Below are positions 7,522 through 14,963 of a DNA stretch of 14,963 bases, one piece after another. A program made the position numbers and the translations under genes. The notes beneath the pieces were generated by a model that was not told the DNA's origin, searched no databases, and saw only the letters and a program-made list of their open reading frames with translations. Where the stretch lies: positions 1 through 14,963 of the forward strand of contig JBPOJB010000014.1 of assembly GCA_052034005.1 (NCBI GenBank), in the 5' to 3' direction. Within the stretch, counting starts at the first letter, position 1; each line of letters starts with the position of its first letter. The stretch comes from JAAYDI01 sp052034005 (GTDB taxonomy: Bacteria > Planctomycetota > Planctomycetia > Pirellulales > Pirellulaceae).

Positions 7522-8061
7522 ATGCGGAATTTGGACAGCGTCCGTTCGAACGTCGTGGTGTGGTTGGCCGCCCTACTCGTGCCGGTCGCCTCTTGGCCGG
7601 CGACAAACTGCCGCTGCGCACGACAGTCTGGGCCGCCGGCCGGACTCCATCACCGACCGGTGAACACCCCGGTCTCGGCGACATGCCCGCATTGCACGCC
7701 CAGTCCTCCCCCACCCCGGCCGCAGCGGGCCTGCTGCTGCTGCAGCGGCCGGGCGGAAGGGCCGGCGTCCCGTCCCGGTTGCTGTGCGGCCCCGGGGGCG
7801 TGCGGCTGTCACGCCGGGACGAGGTCGCGAGGCGGGCCGTGTCAGTGTTCGCAGCGCGGGTCGGACCCGGTGCCGAACCCGTGGTCCAGCGATCCGCAGT
7901 CCAGCGATACGCGGACGTCGACGATAACCGACTGCGGCGGACCGGCGTGCCTTGTACTTCTCTTTCCGCCGGCCGGGGCCACCTGTGCCGATCACCGGCC
8001 GATAGGCTTCAGCTCGAGCGCACCGGATCGACTAAGTGTCCTCTGCCGATTCCTGATCTGA
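7522..8061 (+). CDS. Cysteine-rich secreted small protein of the metal-efflux locus
   Basis: This 179-aa protein of unknown function is probably exported: MRNLDSVRSN is followed by the hydrophobic core VVVWLAALLVPVASWPA. The mature part has 18 Cys, clustered as CRC (30-32), CPHC (55-58), CCCC (71-74), CC (87-88), CGC (94-96), CQC (107-109), then single Cys at 138, 143, 155 and 175. Such spacing is typical of soft-metal (Cu, Ag, Zn) ligands, and its position between the tolC-like and adaptor genes supports metal binding; both are inference. The C-terminus LCRFLI recalls uncharacterised planctomycete proteins. No clear Shine-Dalgarno precedes ATG 7522; GTG 7516 is an alternative, and the frame is open back to 7375. 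A competing overlapping frame (7392-8093) lacks a signal peptide and the ordered Cys pattern. Confidence 0.62.
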   Translation: MRNLDSVRSNVVVWLAALLVPVASWPATNCRCARQSGPPAGLHHRPVNTPVSATCPHCTPSPPPPRPQRACCCCSGRAEGPASRPGCCAAPGACGCHAGTRSRGGPCQCSQRGSDPVPNPWSSDPQSSDTRTSTITDCGGPACLVLLFPPAGATCADHRPIGFSSSAPDRLSVLCRFLI

Positions 8062-8246
8062 TCCGCGTCTTTCTGCGGGATAGTGCGCGCTGAGCGATCG
8101 AGCGCGTGACTCGGATTCCGGCGGCCTGCAGGCAGGTTGGTGACGGTCGCCGGCGGCGTCCGCGCACGCTTGGCGTCATCAACCAACCGAGGCGCCGTTG
8201 ACTTCTCTTTGCCCGCCGCGGGGCGGACTGTGTTGCGAGGTGTTCC

Positions 8247-10112
8247 ATGACAGACAAGAATTCTCTTCCGGCTGGCGTGCGGCCCGGCGCGCATGAAACG
8301 AGCGCGTCGTCGCACGCTGTGGACGTCCCGATCGGTTCCGCCGTGCCGGTGAGCCGTGGGCATCAGCTGCGGCTCGTGGGGTTAGTGATTCTCAAGCGCA
8401 TTCGATTCATTGCCATTCTCGCCCTGGTCGGAGTCTTCATCGGCTACTGGGACACGGTGATGAACTACTGGGAGAAGTGGACCCAGCCCGCCCACCAGGT
8501 GGCTCAGGAACTCGAGCCGGGGTACGAGTTCTACTGTCCGATGGATCCGCAAGTCGTCCGTTCCACCTATGAGCCCAACGGCGACGTGCCGAAATGCCCC
8601 ATCTGTGGCATGCCCCTCTCACAGCGCCGGAAAGGGGCGCCCGCGCCGCTGCCCGCGGGCGTCACCGGCCGCGTGCAACTGTCGCCCGAGCGGATTCAAC
8701 TGGCGGGCATCCAGACGGTCCCGGTGGACTACCGCCCGATGACCAAGCAGACCAAGACGGTGGGCTACGTCACATTCGACGAGACGCGTCTGTCGCGCAT
8801 TGTCAGCCGCGTCGACGGGTATGTCGAGAAGCTTCACGTGGACGAGACCTACCAGGTCGTGCACAAAGGCGATCCGCTGGCGGAGATCTACAGTCCGGAG
8901 TTGTACAGCACGGCCAGGGAACTGGTGCTCGCGAGTCGGTCCGGCGGCATCCGCGACCTGGCGGACGCCGCCCGCAACAAGCTGCTGCTCCTGGGAGTCA
9001 GCCCATCGGACATCGACGCCATCGTGGCGTCTGGCCAGCCGTCGTCGCGGCTGGTCATTCGCTCGCCGCAGGAAGGTTATGTGGTCGAGAAGAAGATTGT
9101 CGTGGGCGCGGCGGTGGAGGCCCGGATGACGCTCTTCGAGGTGGCCGATCTGTCGACGGTCTGGGTGGAAGCCGACGTCTACGAGAAAGACATCGCGTTT
9201 CTCCAGCCCGGGCAACAGGTCACAGCGACCGTGGAGGCGTATCCCAACCGCGTGTTCACCGGCGAACTGGCGCTGGTCTACCCGCGCCTGGAGACCGCGA
9301 CACGCACCAATCGTGTGCGTCTCAGGCTGGCCAACGCCCGGCACGAGCTGCGTCCGGGCATGTTTGCCTCCGTGAGCATCGACACGCCGCTGGAGGACAT
9401 TGAGCCGTTCAAGAGCGTGGCCGTGGAGCGCAGTCACATCCTGCCGGCCTCGCTCCAAGGCGCCGGCGCACCGCCACGGAGTGAGTTCCCGTGCGTTCCG
9501 GAGCGCGCCGTCGTCGACACAGGCTCGCGCAAGGTGGTTTACGTGGAGCGCGAACCCGGGCTGTTCGAGGGCGTCGAGGTCGAGCTCGGGCCGCGTTCCG
9601 GCGACTACTACCCGGTGCTCAAGGGGCTCCAGCCTGGCGACCAGGTGGCCGCGGCCGGGGCGTTTCTGATCGATGCCGAAACCCGACTCAACCCGGCGGC
9701 GGCGGCCACCTACTATGGGGCCAGCGGCGGACCACAGGCGGCCGGCCGCGCACCCGCCGCGCCGCCCGCGCAGGTCCAGCGGAGCGAGCGGACCTCGAGC
9801 GAATCGGGCAAGCTGGCCGCCGAGCCGCCCGGCGCGCCGGCCGAACCGGGCGGCGCGGAGATGGACGCGGACGCGGAAGCGGAGATCCTGGCGAGCATCC
9901 AGCAGCTGCCGGCGGGCGACCGGCAACTGGCCCGCGCACAGCGCGTCTGCCCGGTCACCGGCGCCCCCCTGGGTTCGATGGGCGTCCCCGTGAAGATCAT
10001 GCTCCGCGGGAGGCCGGTGTTCTTGTGCTGCCAGGGATGTGCGGGTGAGGCGAAACGCGATCCCGATGAGACGCTCAAGAAACTGCCTGCTTTGCCCGCC
10101 GGCGCGGAGTGA
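8247..10112 (+). CDS. cusB: CusB-like RND periplasmic adaptor with two extra Cys-rich metal modules
   Basis: This 621-aa membrane-fusion adaptor should link the inner-membrane pump to the outer-membrane channel. In order it has a cytoplasmic tail (1-50), one membrane anchor (about 51-67), a heavy-metal-binding domain (YCPMDP at 96-101 and CPICGMPL at 117-124; Cys97, Cys117, Cys120), and the barrel-sandwich/alpha-hairpin/beta-barrel adaptor core (about 140-480, including TKTVGYVTFDETRLSRI and GMFASVSIDTP). A Pro/Ala-rich linker (about 484-540) and a C-terminal module (RVCPVTGAPLGSMGVP, then FLCCQGCAGE; Cys568, Cys594, Cys595, Cys598) follow. E. coli CusB is about 407 aa and lacks these extensions. 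GAGG at 8237-8240 sits 6 nt before ATG 8247. The cusA-like gene follows after 60 nt, consistent with an operon. Metal specificity is inferred from CusA. Confidence 0.9.
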   Translation: MTDKNSLPAGVRPGAHETSASSHAVDVPIGSAVPVSRGHQLRLVGLVILKRIRFIAILALVGVFIGYWDTVMNYWEKWTQPAHQVAQELEPGYEFYCPMDPQVVRSTYEPNGDVPKCPICGMPLSQRRKGAPAPLPAGVTGRVQLSPERIQLAGIQTVPVDYRPMTKQTKTVGYVTFDETRLSRIVSRVDGYVEKLHVDETYQVVHKGDPLAEIYSPELYSTARELVLASRSGGIRDLADAARNKLLLLGVSPSDIDAIVASGQPSSRLVIRSPQEGYVVEKKIVVGAAVEARMTLFEVADLSTVWVEADVYEKDIAFLQPGQQVTATVEAYPNRVFTGELALVYPRLETATRTNRVRLRLANARHELRPGMFASVSIDTPLEDIEPFKSVAVERSHILPASLQGAGAPPRSEFPCVPERAVVDTGSRKVVYVEREPGLFEGVEVELGPRSGDYYPVLKGLQPGDQVAAAGAFLIDAETRLNPAAAATYYGASGGPQAAGRAPAAPPAQVQRSERTSSESGKLAAEPPGAPAEPGGAEMDADAEAEILASIQQLPAGDRQLARAQRVCPVTGAPLGSMGVPVKIMLRGRPVFLCCQGCAGEAKRDPDETLKKLPALPAGAE

Positions 10113-10172
10113 TGGTCCGATGTGAGTCCCGCTTGCGGAAATCCGCGTCCTTGACAGCCAGACAGTGCCGCC

Positions 10173-13100
10173 ATGATCGAGAGAATCATCGAGTTTTCGA
10201 TTCGCAACCGGTTCCTGGTCATCTTGATGAGCCTGGGCGTGGTGGTCTGGGGTATCCAGGCCGTCATCCAGACGCCGGTGGACGCGATCCCCGACCTCTC
10301 CGAGAACCAGGTGATCGTCTTCACCGACTGGATGGGTCGGAGCCCGGAGGAGATCGAGGACCAGATCACCTACCCGCTCTCGCGGAACCTGCAAGGCCTG
10401 GCGGGAGTCAAGGCGGTGCGGTCATCGAGCGAGTTCAACTTCTCGATGGTCAACATCATTTTCGAGGACAACGTGGACTTCTACTTCGCCCGGCAACGCG
10501 TGCTGGAGCGTCTGACGTTGGCCGGCACGTTCTTGCCGCCCGGCGTCGTGCCCTATCTGGCGCCCGACGCCACGGCCCTCGGCCAGATCTTCTGGTACAC
10601 GGTGGAGGGTACGGGGCTGGACTTGGGGCGTCTCCGCGCGATTCAGGATTGGTATATCCGCTATCAAATCAACTCCGTGCCCGGCGTCGCGCAGGTCGCG
10701 TCGGTCGGCGGTTTTCCGATCGAATACCAGGTCGACGTGGATCCCAACAAGCTCCGCGCCTACGACGTCACGCTGGGCGAGTTGTTTGCGGCGGTCGCCC
10801 AGTCCAACTCGGCCGTCGGCGGCAAAGTGGTGCACAAGGGCAATGCCGAGTACATCGTGCGTGGCGTCGGCTGGATCGAGAGCGTGCGGGACATCGAGAA
10901 GACGGTGGTCAAGGCCGACCCGGACACGGGCACGCCGATCTACGTCTCCAACCTGGGCACGGTGAGTCTGGGGAGCGAATTCCGCCGCGGCGTGCTCGAG
11001 AAGAACGGCAACGAAATGGTGGGCGCCGTGGTCATGATGCGGCACGGCGAGAACCCGCTGGCCGTGACAGGGCGGATCAAGGCGAAGATCCAGGAGCTTC
11101 AGCCCGGCTTGCCCGCGGGGGTGCGGATCGTGCCGTTCTACGACCGCACGCGGCTGATCCACGGAGCGATCGAGATGATCAGCCATACGCTCCAGCACGA
11201 GATGATCATCGCCTCGGTCGCCATCCTGCTGATCCTCATGCACTTCCGCAGCGCGCTGCTGATTTGCCTGACCCTGCCCCTGGCCGTCCTCTCGTCGTTC
11301 ATCCTGATGCGGCTCTTCGACATCCCCTCCAACATCATGTCGCTCTCGGGGATCGCCATCTCCATCGGCATCCTGGTGGACCAGGCGATCGTGATGGTCG
11401 AGAACGCCACGCATCATCTGACCGCGCACTTCGGCCACGGCCAGCGGATCCGCGGCGATACGCGCGAGATCGTGATCCCCGCGTGTCGCATGGTGGGGCG
11501 TCCGATCTTCTTTTCCGTGATGATCATCCTGCTCTCGTTCATTCCGGTGTTCGCCTTGACCGGACAGGAAGGCAAGACATTCCACCCGCTGGCCTTCACG
11601 AAGAGCTTCGCCATGATCGGCGTGGCGGTCTTCTCCATCACGCTGGTCCCGGCCTTGATCCCCAGCTTCGTCCGCGGGCACTTGCGCAGCGAAGCGGACA
11701 GCTGGCTGGTGCGGAACATGATTGGCATCTACAAGCCGTGGCTCACCTGGCTCATGCCGCGCTGGAACCTGGCCACCTGGGCCTTCTCCGCGCTCCTGGT
11801 GGTCGGGGCCGGCCTGTTTCCCATCCAGGCCATCGTGCCCATCCCCTGGCACTGGTGCTTCCTGATCGTCACGGGAGTGACGATGGCCATCACCCTCATC
11901 TTCACGCGCGGCGTGGCCTGGCAGGCCCTGTCGTTCGTCACGTTGGCCGCGCTGTCGCTCTGGGCCTACCAGTTCCCCAAGATCGGCGTGGATTACATGC
12001 CGCCGCTGGACGAGGGGAGCATTCTGGACATGCCCGTGACCGTGCCCCGCGCATCGGTCACCGAGACGGCCGACGACCTGAAGGCGCGCGACGCGCTCTT
12101 GCGGCAGTTTCCCGAGGTCGAGATGGTGGTCGGCAAGTCCGGCCGGGCCGACACCCCGACCGATCCGTCGCCGCTGGAGATGATCGAGACCGTCATCACG
12201 CTGCGTCCCAAGGAGCAGTGGCCCAAGCGGCAGCTCGCCTATGCGGACGCCGAGAAGCAGATGGCGGTCGTCCTGGCCGCCCTCCAGGAAGGCGGCCTGA
12301 TCGACCCGCTGGACGATGAGTCCGCGCGCCGCGCGCTGCTGGACCCCGCCACGATGAACGCCGTGGCGCGGCTGGACGAGATGACGCGCCGGATGGTGCT
12401 CCAGCAGTTCCAGGATTTCGAGGCCGAGTTGGGCCCCGAGCTCCTCGGCCAGTTCGTCCAGGAATTGGTCGGCCACTGGCACAAGGCCGGCCGGCTCCTG
12501 ACGCCCGTGTCCGAATCCGACCTGGACCGGCTCGCCGCCGGCTTGAACCCGGAGTTCGCCACCATCCTGGCCGCCGGCCCGAGCCAGGAGGACATCAACC
12601 GGCTGATCTCCCGGGTTGCCGAAACGCTCGCGGCCGAACAGAAGGTGGAACTCAACCCGGAACTGCTCGCCCCCAGGTTCCACCCGCTCCAGGCCGCCTG
12701 GCAGGCGGTGGCCAACCTGCTCGGGTCCGAGCCGCCGACGCTCTTCACCCAGATGTTCGACCTGATCGAGCGCGCGCGGGGCGCGCGGTGGCGGGAACAG
12801 GTGCATCGGGTCGACCACGCGATCTTCCCGTACATCGTCGCGGCGTTCGACCGGTATGCCATCGAGGAGCTGCACAGCGCGGCGGACGAGCGCGGCCTGT
12901 GGGCCGAGAAGACGGACGACGACGCCGAGCAGCGCCGGCTGGTCGCGCTGCGCGGCGAACTGGACCGCGCCTGGTCGCCGCACCTGTTCCTGTGGAAGAA
13001 GTCCAAGGACGATCTCCTGAAGGAGCTGGACAGCGTCGTGCGCATGCCAGGCTGGGCCAACATCTGGACCCAGCCGATCATCAACCGCATCGACATGCTG

Positions 13101-14342
13101 GCCACGGGGGTGCGGACCATGATCGGCGTGAAAGTCTTCGGCGACGACCTCGACAAGATCCAGGCCGTGTCCGAACAGGTCGCCGACGTACTGAAACAGA
13201 TCCCCGGCGCCGTGGACGTGTTTCCCGACCAGAGCCGGGGCAAGGGCTACCTGGAGATCAAGATCGATCGCGAGCGCGCCGCGCGCTACGGGGTCAAGGT
13301 GGGTGACATCCAGGAGGTGATCGAGACGGCGCTGGGCGGCAAGACGATCACGATGACGGTCGAAGGGCGCGAACGGTTCCCGGTGCGCGTGCGTTACGAG
13401 CGCGCGGCGCGCGAGGACGAGGAGGATGTCAAGAACCTGCTGGTCAGCGCGGCGGGGGCTCCGCTGGACGCGGGCGGCGCGGCAGCGTCGGCCGGTCCCG
13501 TGCAAGTGCCGCTGGAGATGGTCGCCGACGTGCGGGTCGTTGAAGGCCCGGCCATGATCAAGAGCGAGAACGGCATGTTGTGCAACTACGTGCAACTGAA
13601 CGTGCGCGACCGCGACGTGGTGGGGTTCGTCGAGGACGCTCGGCGGATCGTGGGTCAGCAGGTCAGCCTGCCGGCCGGGATGTATCTGGCCTGGAGCGGC
13701 CAGTTCGAGCACCAGGTCCGCGCCGGCCGGAAGATGCTCGTGGTGTTCCCGGCGGTGATGCTGGTCATCTTCATCATCCTCTACCTCACCTACAACGACC
13801 TGGTGGACGCCTGGCTCATGATGAAAGCGGTGCCCGAGGCGTTGGTCGGCGGCGTGTTCCTGCTCTGGCTGTTCGACTACCGCTTCAGCGTGGCCGTGCA
13901 GGTGGGGTTCATCGCCTGCTTCGGCATGGCGACGGAGACCGGGATCATCATGCTCGTGTACCTGCGCGACGCGGTGGAGCGGCGGGGCGGGCTGGAGAAC
14001 ATCCGGTCGCTGGCGGAGCTGCGCGACGCCGTGATCGAAGGCGCTGTGCATCGGCTGCGCCCCAAGCTGCTGACCGAGGGCGTGGCCATCATCGCGTTGG
14101 CGCCGATGCTGTGGGCCACGGGCGTGGGGCACGAAGTGATCTCCGCCATGGCCGCCCCGGTGCTCGGCGGACTGCTGATCGCCGACGAGGTGGTGGATAT
14201 TTTCATTCCCGTGCGCTTCTACTGGGTCCGTCGCGGCCGGTGGCTGAAGATGCATGGGATCGACGAGCGCACCGCGGGCTATGATCGGGCGGTGCGGCCG
14301 GCAATCGACGCCGCCACCAGTTCCTCCAGTGTTCGCAGTTGA
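10173..14342 (+). CDS. cusA: CusA-like heavy-metal RND efflux pump with large insertions
   Basis: This 1389-aa inner-membrane proton/metal antiporter belongs to the HME-RND family; E. coli CusA has 1047 aa. Family signatures include PVDAIPDLSENQVIVFTDW and TALGQIFWYTV near the N-terminus. The Cu/Ag-binding methionines of CusA (573, 623, 672) align with M620 (LDMP), M670 (PLEM) and M975 (NRIDML). The proton-relay residues align with D403 (ILVDQAIVMVENA), E1255 (ATETG) and K1298 (RLRPK). Two insertions are seen by this alignment: about 52 hydrophobic residues around 535-599, and about 256 residues at roughly 684-940 between M670 and M975. The reading frame is unbroken. ATG 10173 fits the family start (MIERIIEFSIRNRFLV), though no strong Shine-Dalgarno precedes it. 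The M-triad favours Cu(I)/Ag(I) over Zn/Co/Cd. Confidence 0.95.
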   Translation: MIERIIEFSIRNRFLVILMSLGVVVWGIQAVIQTPVDAIPDLSENQVIVFTDWMGRSPEEIEDQITYPLSRNLQGLAGVKAVRSSSEFNFSMVNIIFEDNVDFYFARQRVLERLTLAGTFLPPGVVPYLAPDATALGQIFWYTVEGTGLDLGRLRAIQDWYIRYQINSVPGVAQVASVGGFPIEYQVDVDPNKLRAYDVTLGELFAAVAQSNSAVGGKVVHKGNAEYIVRGVGWIESVRDIEKTVVKADPDTGTPIYVSNLGTVSLGSEFRRGVLEKNGNEMVGAVVMMRHGENPLAVTGRIKAKIQELQPGLPAGVRIVPFYDRTRLIHGAIEMISHTLQHEMIIASVAILLILMHFRSALLICLTLPLAVLSSFILMRLFDIPSNIMSLSGIAISIGILVDQAIVMVENATHHLTAHFGHGQRIRGDTREIVIPACRMVGRPIFFSVMIILLSFIPVFALTGQEGKTFHPLAFTKSFAMIGVAVFSITLVPALIPSFVRGHLRSEADSWLVRNMIGIYKPWLTWLMPRWNLATWAFSALLVVGAGLFPIQAIVPIPWHWCFLIVTGVTMAITLIFTRGVAWQALSFVTLAALSLWAYQFPKIGVDYMPPLDEGSILDMPVTVPRASVTETADDLKARDALLRQFPEVEMVVGKSGRADTPTDPSPLEMIETVITLRPKEQWPKRQLAYADAEKQMAVVLAALQEGGLIDPLDDESARRALLDPATMNAVARLDEMTRRMVLQQFQDFEAELGPELLGQFVQELVGHWHKAGRLLTPVSESDLDRLAAGLNPEFATILAAGPSQEDINRLISRVAETLAAEQKVELNPELLAPRFHPLQAAWQAVANLLGSEPPTLFTQMFDLIERARGARWREQVHRVDHAIFPYIVAAFDRYAIEELHSAADERGLWAEKTDDDAEQRRLVALRGELDRAWSPHLFLWKKSKDDLLKELDSVVRMPGWANIWTQPIINRIDMLATGVRTMIGVKVFGDDLDKIQAVSEQVADVLKQIPGAVDVFPDQSRGKGYLEIKIDRERAARYGVKVGDIQEVIETALGGKTITMTVEGRERFPVRVRYERAAREDEEDVKNLLVSAAGAPLDAGGAAASAGPVQVPLEMVADVRVVEGPAMIKSENGMLCNYVQLNVRDRDVVGFVEDARRIVGQQVSLPAGMYLAWSGQFEHQVRAGRKMLVVFPAVMLVIFIILYLTYNDLVDAWLMMKAVPEALVGGVFLLWLFDYRFSVAVQVGFIACFGMATETGIIMLVYLRDAVERRGGLENIRSLAELRDAVIEGAVHRLRPKLLTEGVAIIALAPMLWATGVGHEVISAMAAPVLGGLLIADEVVDIFIPVRFYWVRRGRWLKMHGIDERTAGYDRAVRPAIDAATSSSSVRS

Positions 14343-14436
14343 TCTTGCATTACGGAGAAACAACAGACCATTTGGGTGCAGGGTGCAGACGATTTTGCAG
14401 CGCGCGGCCCGCTGGGCCTGCGGTTACACAGGTGGA

Positions 14437-14454
14437 GTCCGCCGTCAGGCGGAC
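14437..14454. repeat. Repeat-unit hairpin, copy 1
   Basis: GTCCGCC and GGCGGAC form a perfect 7-bp stem around a GTCA loop. It lies 95 nt past the cusA-like stop codon. There is no T-run after it, so it is not a standard intrinsic terminator, though it could stabilise the 3' end of the mRNA. Confidence 0.75.
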
Positions 14455-14567
14455 GACGTGAGCGCGCGCTGGTCCATGCCGCTGCGCACGGGGGCCGGGC
14501 GTGGATTCGCTGCCGACCGCCTCCCCCACAGCGCGCGGCCCGTTGGGCCTGCGGTTACACAGGTGGA

Positions 14568-14585
14568 GTCCGCCGCCAGGCGGAC
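14568..14585. repeat. Repeat-unit hairpin, copy 2
   Basis: This has the same 7-bp GTCCGCC/GGCGGAC stem as copy 1. The loop is GCCA instead of GTCA. The change lies in the loop and leaves the stem intact, which hints that structure rather than sequence is kept. Confidence 0.75.
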
Positions 14586-14697
14586 GACGTGAGCGCGCGC
14601 TGGTCCATGCTGCTGCGCGCGGGGGCCGGGCGGGGATTCGCTGCCGATCGCCTCCCCACAGCGCGCGGCCCGTTGGGCCTGCGGTTACACAGGTGGA

Positions 14698-14715
14698 GTC
14701 CGCCGTCAGGCGGAC
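14698..14715. repeat. Repeat-unit hairpin, copy 3
   Basis: The stem and GTCA loop are identical to copy 1, although the DNA just downstream has diverged strongly from the first two units. The right arm is followed by GGCGG rather than GACGTG. It is the last intact hairpin; the fourth unit has lost it. Confidence 0.75.
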
Positions 14716-14963
14716 GGCGGCCCGCGCGCGTACATCCTCACCGCTGCACTTCAGAGGCGGCGCGGGGATGCGCTGGCAGCCGCCTCCCCACAGCGCGCGG
14801 CCTGTTGGTCTGTGTCACCGCTGGGTCACAGTCCGCCACTAGCCTGGATTCCCATACGGCGGAAAGACCTAAGAAACAGCCGCCCAGCGGCGGGGGCGAG
14901 GGCCCGTGTATTAGGTGACGGCTTTACACCATACGGCGCTTAGCCGAACAGGAGCCGCAGGCG

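Larger units (their letters stand above)
14398..14840. repeat. Tandem array of about 131-bp units (three plus a partial fourth)
   Basis: Units begin with CAGCGCGCGGCC at 14398, 14529, 14659 and 14791, giving lengths of 131, 130 and 132. Units 1 and 2 are near-identical throughout, differing at scattered single bases. Unit 3 matches over its first 60 or so bases, then diverges, and regains similarity near its end (CGCCTCCCCA). Unit 4 retains only the opening bases and then degenerates. The best-conserved part is the segment around GCGGTTACACAGGTGGAG plus the following hairpin. The gradient of decay to the right suggests old tandem duplication with ongoing divergence. Confidence 0.85.
14343..14963. 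other. Non-coding 3' region carrying a tandem repeat array
   Basis: No gene is supported from the cusA-like stop to the window end. Open frames here run through the repeats, but the unit lengths (131, 130, 132) are mostly not multiples of three, so no protein repeat is maintained. A 10-bp direct repeat CCATACGGCG lies at 14852-14861 and 14929-14938. The hairpin GCCGC/GCGGC at 14879-14891 has no T-run. No attachment site or integrase-like feature was recognised. Confidence 0.6.

Noticed and set aside
7392..8093. Alternative plus-strand frame overlapping the Cys-rich gene
   Set aside because: It has no signal peptide, membrane helix or motif pattern, while the other frame shows a signal peptide and ordered cysteine clusters.
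12222..12992. CusA insertion as a frameshift or gene-fusion error
   Set aside because: The frame is continuous, codon use stays GC-rich, and the family motifs resume exactly in register on the far side, so a genuine insertion is more likely.
10422..14363. 1313-codon open frame on the minus strand opposite the cusA-like gene
   Set aside because: Its translation is rich in His, Asp, Arg and Gln with no recognisable domain, and it mirrors the GC-rich codon pattern of the strongly supported RND pump on the other strand.
14398..14840. CRISPR array
   Set aside because: The repeated units are about 131 bp, similar along most of their length and contiguous, with no short direct repeats separated by unique spacers.
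14376..14918. 180-codon open frame across the tandem repeats
   Set aside because: Unit lengths of 131, 130 and 132 shift the frame between copies, so the same DNA is read in different frames; this is not how a repeat protein is kept.

Overview
This is a GC-rich bacterial window with every supported gene on the + strand. No rRNA, tRNA, CRISPR array, transposase or integrase was seen. The source is probably a Planctomycetota-like or related environmental bacterium. The clues are an HME-RND pump with large insertions, an adaptor carrying extra cysteine modules, a cysteine-rich secreted protein inside the pump locus, and start codons that often lack strong Shine-Dalgarno sites. That taxonomic placement is inference, not something the sequence proves.

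Region 1 (268-2090) is a compact three-gene cassette. It holds a TIGR04255-family protein (268-1119), a 178-aa protein with ENWDSYGA and GGIQLEWH motifs overlapping it by 4 nt (1116-1652), and a 135-aa protein 30 nt further on (1683-2090). No biochemical function is known to me for any of the three. The tight packing suggests one functional unit, and this is the best candidate here for an undescribed system. A 378-nt stretch without a convincing gene follows.

Region 2 (2469-5362) holds two housekeeping-type enzymes: a two-domain VOC (glyoxalase-fold) protein and a secreted S9-family serine peptidase with an intact Ser/Asp/His triad. They are 47 nt apart and may be co-transcribed, but no functional link is evident.

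Region 3 (5707-14342) is a tripartite heavy-metal (Cu/Ag-type) efflux locus in the order TolC-like outer-membrane channel, cysteine-rich secreted small protein, CusB-like adaptor, CusA-like RND pump. CusA keeps the three metal-binding methionines (M620, M670, M975) and the proton-relay residues (D403, E1255, K1298). Relative to E. coli CusA it has about 256 extra residues between the second and third methionines and about 52 extra hydrophobic residues near TM7. The adaptor has an N-terminal CPMDP/CPICGMPL metal-binding domain and a C-terminal Cys-rich module. With the 18-cysteine small protein, this suggests several added metal-handling sites in the periplasm. A 7-bp dyad lies upstream of the tolC-like gene and a sigma70-like promoter lies before the Cys-rich gene. 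No regulator gene is in the window.

Region 4 (14343-14963) is non-coding. It contains a decaying tandem array of about 131-bp units, three of which carry the same perfect 7-bp-stem hairpin.
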